Below are positions 12,342 to 14,728 of a stretch of 14,728 nucleotides of DNA, piece after piece. Source of the stretch: Nitrospinaceae bacterium (GTDB lineage Bacteria; Nitrospinota; Nitrospinia; Nitrospinales; VA-1); NCBI GenBank assembly GCA_016763735.1, contig JAESTE010000178.1:1-14728 (forward strand), in the 5' to 3' direction. The stretch's first letter is position 1. Every line of letters starts with the position of its first letter. Under the pieces are notes generated by a model, which was given only the letters and a program-made list of their open reading frames with translations, ran no database searches and was not told where the DNA came from. Made by a program: the position numbers and the translations under genes.

Positions 12342-13985
12342 ATGGGAATCTTAATATATTCTCAGGTAATGATGAAGAATTATCTCGCTAAATATTTATT
12401 GATTGGAAGCCTCGCCGCCGCCGGAATTTTTATTTTGGACGCTCTGCTGCCTTTGGGTATTGCGGGTGGCATGCTATACGTTGCTCTCGTTTTGCTCGGG
12501 ATGATGGCGCGAAACCGAAAGCTGATAATCATTGCCGCCATTGTAAGTTCGGTATTGAACTTGCTGGGATATTTCTTTTCGCCGTCGGGAGGAGAATTGG
12601 TAAATGTTATCGCAAATAGAATATTGGCTTTCGTTACCATCTGGATGACGGCAGTGTTATGTCTGCTGAAAAACAAGGCCGATGAAACACTTCAGACTGC
12701 GCGTGATTTTCTCGAAACAAGTGTTGAAGAGCGAACCGCGAAGCTACGAGAAGTCAACCAACGTTTAAACAGTGAAGCGGATAGCGCGCAACTGGTTAAG
12801 GCTATTGCGATTGCTTCTAATGAAACCATGGCTATAAACGATACCCTGTATTTTTGTATAGAAAGGGTTTGTAAGTTTGCAGGCTGGCCGCTGGGCCATC
12901 TTTATTTGGCTGCAGAAAAACCTGCTTTTGGGTTGATCCCTACTGAGATATGGCATGTGGGTGACCCGGGTAAATTTGATGTGTTTCAGAAAATTACGGG
13001 AGACACGCCTATGCAAGCGGGTGTCGGGCTTCCGGGGCGTGTGCTGGCCAGTGGCGAACCGGAATGGATCATTGATGTTACAAAAGATCTCAACTTTCCT
13101 CGTGCCAGGCTGGCAGAAAATATTGGAGTTAGAGCGGGGTTTGCTTTTCCTATCTTAATCGGTCGAGAGGTGGTCGGCGTTATGGAGTTTTTTTCGACCA
13201 AAGCCGCCGAACCTGACAAAGAAATGTTGGCTATCATGTCGCAAATTGGGACTCAATTGGGGAGGGTACTGGAAAGAAAACGTGCGCTGGACCAAAGTGA
13301 AATATCCCAGGAACAATTGCGTAACCTTTACCACCGATTGCAGCAGATTCGGGAAGAGGAAAGGACACGAACTGCGAGGGAAGTGCATGACCATCTAAGC
13401 CAGCTTCTAACGACTATCAAGCTGGAACTTTCCTTGTTAGATAAGAAACTGGCTCAGTATGGTCCAGGAATTAAGGAATCTATCCAACAACTATTGGAAA
13501 TGAGTGATGATGCCATTCAGTCCGTTCAAGGAATCGCGATGGATTTAAGGCCCCCGATTCTGGATGACCTCGGTCTTGCTGAAGCGATTGAGTGGCAGGT
13601 CAGGGAGTTTAAGACGCGAACAGGAATTCACTGTCAGTTTCTCGACCAAATGAATGGTTTTGAATTGGATCTCGAAAGATCAACGACTCTGTTTAGAATC
13701 TTTCAGGAAACATTGACAAATACTGTACGACATTCTCAGGCAACTCGGGTGAGCGTCAAATTACATGTCTGCAAAGAAAATATTAGCCTGGAGGTTCAGG
13801 ATAATGGCTGTGGAATAACCGCTGAACAAATACAAAACTTACGGTCATTGGGTTTGCTTGGAATGCGGGAACGCGCTATGGTATGGGGAGGCTATGTTAA
13901 CATTGAAGGTGATTCCAAGGGAGGCACCAGAGTAACCATCAACATTAAAAAGGACGGAAATGGTGAAAACGAAGGAGAAAATTAG
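12342..13985 (+). CDS. Membrane-anchored GAF histidine kinase, NarL-type (HisKA_3)
   Basis: This 547-residue sensor kinase has four membrane segments in about residues 15-108 with very short loops, then a coiled coil (about 110-150). A GAF domain follows (about 165-315), with GVGLPGRVLASGEPEWIIDV and FAFPILIGREVVGVMEFFS. Next is a HisKA_3 dimerisation helix, EEERTRTAREVHDHLSQLL, with phospho-acceptor H349. The ATPase domain has an N-box (N460 in ETLTNTVRHS), DNGCGI (487-492) and LGLLGMRERA. There is almost no periplasmic part, so the signal is probably sensed in the membrane or by the GAF domain. It autophosphorylates and passes phosphate to the overlapping response regulator (26-base overlap). 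ATG 12342 has no ribosome binding site; ATG 12369 or 12372, after AGG at 12364-12366, are possible alternative starts. Confidence 0.92.
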   Translation: MGILIYSQVMMKNYLAKYLLIGSLAAAGIFILDALLPLGIAGGMLYVALVLLGMMARNRKLIIIAAIVSSVLNLLGYFFSPSGGELVNVIANRILAFVTIWMTAVLCLLKNKADETLQTARDFLETSVEERTAKLREVNQRLNSEADSAQLVKAIAIASNETMAINDTLYFCIERVCKFAGWPLGHLYLAAEKPAFGLIPTEIWHVGDPGKFDVFQKITGDTPMQAGVGLPGRVLASGEPEWIIDVTKDLNFPRARLAENIGVRAGFAFPILIGREVVGVMEFFSTKAAEPDKEMLAIMSQIGTQLGRVLERKRALDQSEISQEQLRNLYHRLQQIREEERTRTAREVHDHLSQLLTTIKLELSLLDKKLAQYGPGIKESIQQLLEMSDDAIQSVQGIAMDLRPPILDDLGLAEAIEWQVREFKTRTGIHCQFLDQMNGFELDLERSTTLFRIFQETLTNTVRHSQATRVSVKLHVCKENISLEVQDNGCGITAEQIQNLRSLGLLGMRERAMVWGGYVNIEGDSKGGTRVTINIKKDGNGENEGEN

Positions 13986-14607
13986 AGTAATTATTGCGGA
14001 TGATCATCCTCTATTCAGGAGAGGATTGAAAAATGCGTTTTCGGAAACACCAGACATCGAAGTGGTGGATGAAGCGGTAAATGGGGACGAACTGTTAAAG
14101 AAAATCCCAGGTTCCAACCTCAATGTTATCCTTATGGATGTGGCTATGCCAGGTAAGACCGGACTGGATCTTTTAAAGCAGCTGCGTGATGAGCAACCCA
14201 AACTGCCGATTCTTGTTTTGACGGTCTATCCTGAAGAACATTATGCGGTTCGGTATTTTAAGGCAGGGGCGTCCGGATTTATTACCAAGGAAAGCAGCAC
14301 GGATCAGATTTATGCCGCAGTACGCAAGGTGGCAAGTGGTGGCAAGTTTGCCAGCCCGGAAATTACCGAAAAACTGGCATTTGATTTTGGTAAATCAGAT
14401 CGGCCTTTGCATGAAAACCTTTCGGATCGCGAACATCAGGTCTTTATGATGCTTGCGGAAGGGGAGTCTCCCACGGACATTGGAAAAATTTTGTCCCTGA
14501 GCGTGAAAACCATTAGCACGCATCGATCCCGTATTCTGGATAAAATGCAAATGAAGAAGAATGCAGAATTAATTCATTACGCGATTTCCCATCGACTCCT
14601 GCAATAG
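13960..14607 (+). CDS. NarL/FixJ-family response regulator with LuxR-type DNA-binding domain
   Basis: This 215-residue regulator has a receiver domain (8-125) with the acidic pair D14-D15, phospho-acceptor D60 in LMDVAMPG, the LTVYPEE switch strand and the invariant Lys in GFITKES. A LuxR-type helix-turn-helix starts at LSDREHQVFMMLAEG (154-168) and includes the recognition segment LSVKTISTHRSRILDKM. Length and layout are standard. AAGGA (13950-13954) lies 5 bases before the ATG, inside the end of the kinase gene, so the pair is translationally coupled. It is almost certainly phosphorylated by that kinase. Targets are unknown, but repeated GTAGGA motifs just downstream are candidate binding sites. 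Confidence 0.94.
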   Translation: MVKTKEKIRVIIADDHPLFRRGLKNAFSETPDIEVVDEAVNGDELLKKIPGSNLNVILMDVAMPGKTGLDLLKQLRDEQPKLPILVLTVYPEEHYAVRYFKAGASGFITKESSTDQIYAAVRKVASGGKFASPEITEKLAFDFGKSDRPLHENLSDREHQVFMMLAEGESPTDIGKILSLSVKTISTHRSRILDKMQMKKNAELIHYAISHRLLQ

Positions 14608-14660
14608 AAAACCCACTAAACGTTACAAACATCCCTCTTTCTGCTATTCCACTAGCATGT

Positions 14661-14712
14661 GTAGGATAAACACCTATTGAATAGTAGGACTAAATTGTAT
14701 CTTCGGTAGGAT
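14661..14712. repeat. Three phased GTAGGA direct repeats
   Basis: GTAGGA occurs at 14661, 14684 and 14706, spaced 23 and 22 bases, close to two turns of the DNA helix. A small inverted repeat, CTATT-G-AATAG (14674-14684), lies between the first two. The block starts 54 bases after the response-regulator stop and runs into an AT-rich, promoter-like tail. Even spacing suggests tandem protein-binding sites, perhaps for the NarL-type regulator next door. A six-base motif three times in 50 bases could still be chance. Confidence 0.4.
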
Positions 14713-14724
14713 ATATACTATAAA
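14695..14724 (+). promoter_or_regulatory. Candidate promoter at window end
   Basis: TATAAA (14719-14724) matches the -10 consensus at five of six positions. A poor -35, TTGTAT (14695-14700), lies 18 bases upstream, and the third GTAGGA copy sits between them. A weak -35 with nearby repeated sites is what an activated or repressed promoter would look like. The gene it would serve is outside the window. Confidence 0.25.
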
Positions 14725-14728
14725 AAAA

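Noticed and set aside
1..14728. CRISPR array, tRNA, rRNA, insertion sequence or phage gene
   Set aside because: No regularly spaced long repeats, cloverleaf, transposase motif or structural phage protein was seen on either strand.

Overview
The window reads as ordinary chromosomal DNA of a Gram-negative bacterium with moderate, AT-leaning composition. The evidence for Gram-negative is a lipobox lipoprotein, Sec signal peptides, a periplasmic SurA/PrsA-like foldase and a TRAP-type periplasmic binding protein. The mix of a TatT/DctP pair, a DUF1844 protein, a membrane-fused spermidine-synthase-like protein and an ABC-class ATPase paired with an SPL-like radical SAM protein suggests a deltaproteobacterial, Nitrospinota or Nitrospirota type lineage. 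That placement is inference only; no marker gene is present. I see no rRNA, tRNA, CRISPR array, insertion sequence or phage gene.

Layout. (1) Positions 1-2092, minus strand: a run of four genes read leftward, a two-helix membrane protein, a DUF1844 protein, a YkgJ-type cysteine-cluster protein and a zinc-dependent alcohol dehydrogenase cut by the window edge. (2) 2248-4123, plus: a TatT lipoprotein and an overlapping DctP/TatP solute-binding protein of a TRAP system, with no DctQ/DctM membrane subunits beside them. (3) 4145-5176, minus: an exported parvulin peptidyl-prolyl isomerase, convergent with the TRAP pair. (4) 5296-7914, plus: a large membrane protein with a duplicated transporter-like half fused to a spermidine-synthase-like methyltransferase-fold domain. 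It is followed by an ATGA-coupled short reading frame that looks like the broken start of a NusG-domain-II-type protein, then about 375 bases with no intact gene that hold a strong dyad. (5) 8290-9183, plus: a polytopic membrane protein of unknown function with conserved-looking acidic and His residues. (6) 9191-12232, minus: a compact three-gene unit of a small secreted protein, a radical SAM enzyme with unusual cysteine spacing and an ABC-class P-loop ATPase; the last two genes overlap by one base. (7) 12342-14607, plus: a NarL-type two-component pair, a membrane-anchored GAF histidine kinase overlapping its LuxR-type response regulator. The last 120 bases carry three evenly spaced GTAGGA repeats before an AT-rich, promoter-like tail.

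How the genes work together: the best-supported partnerships are TatT with DctP, the kinase with its regulator, and the radical SAM protein with the ABC-class ATPase. The last is the best candidate for a poorly described system: an SPL-like radical SAM enzyme translationally coupled to an ATPase whose eukaryotic relative (trypanosome MRB1590) binds RNA, which points to a possible nucleic-acid modification or repair module.
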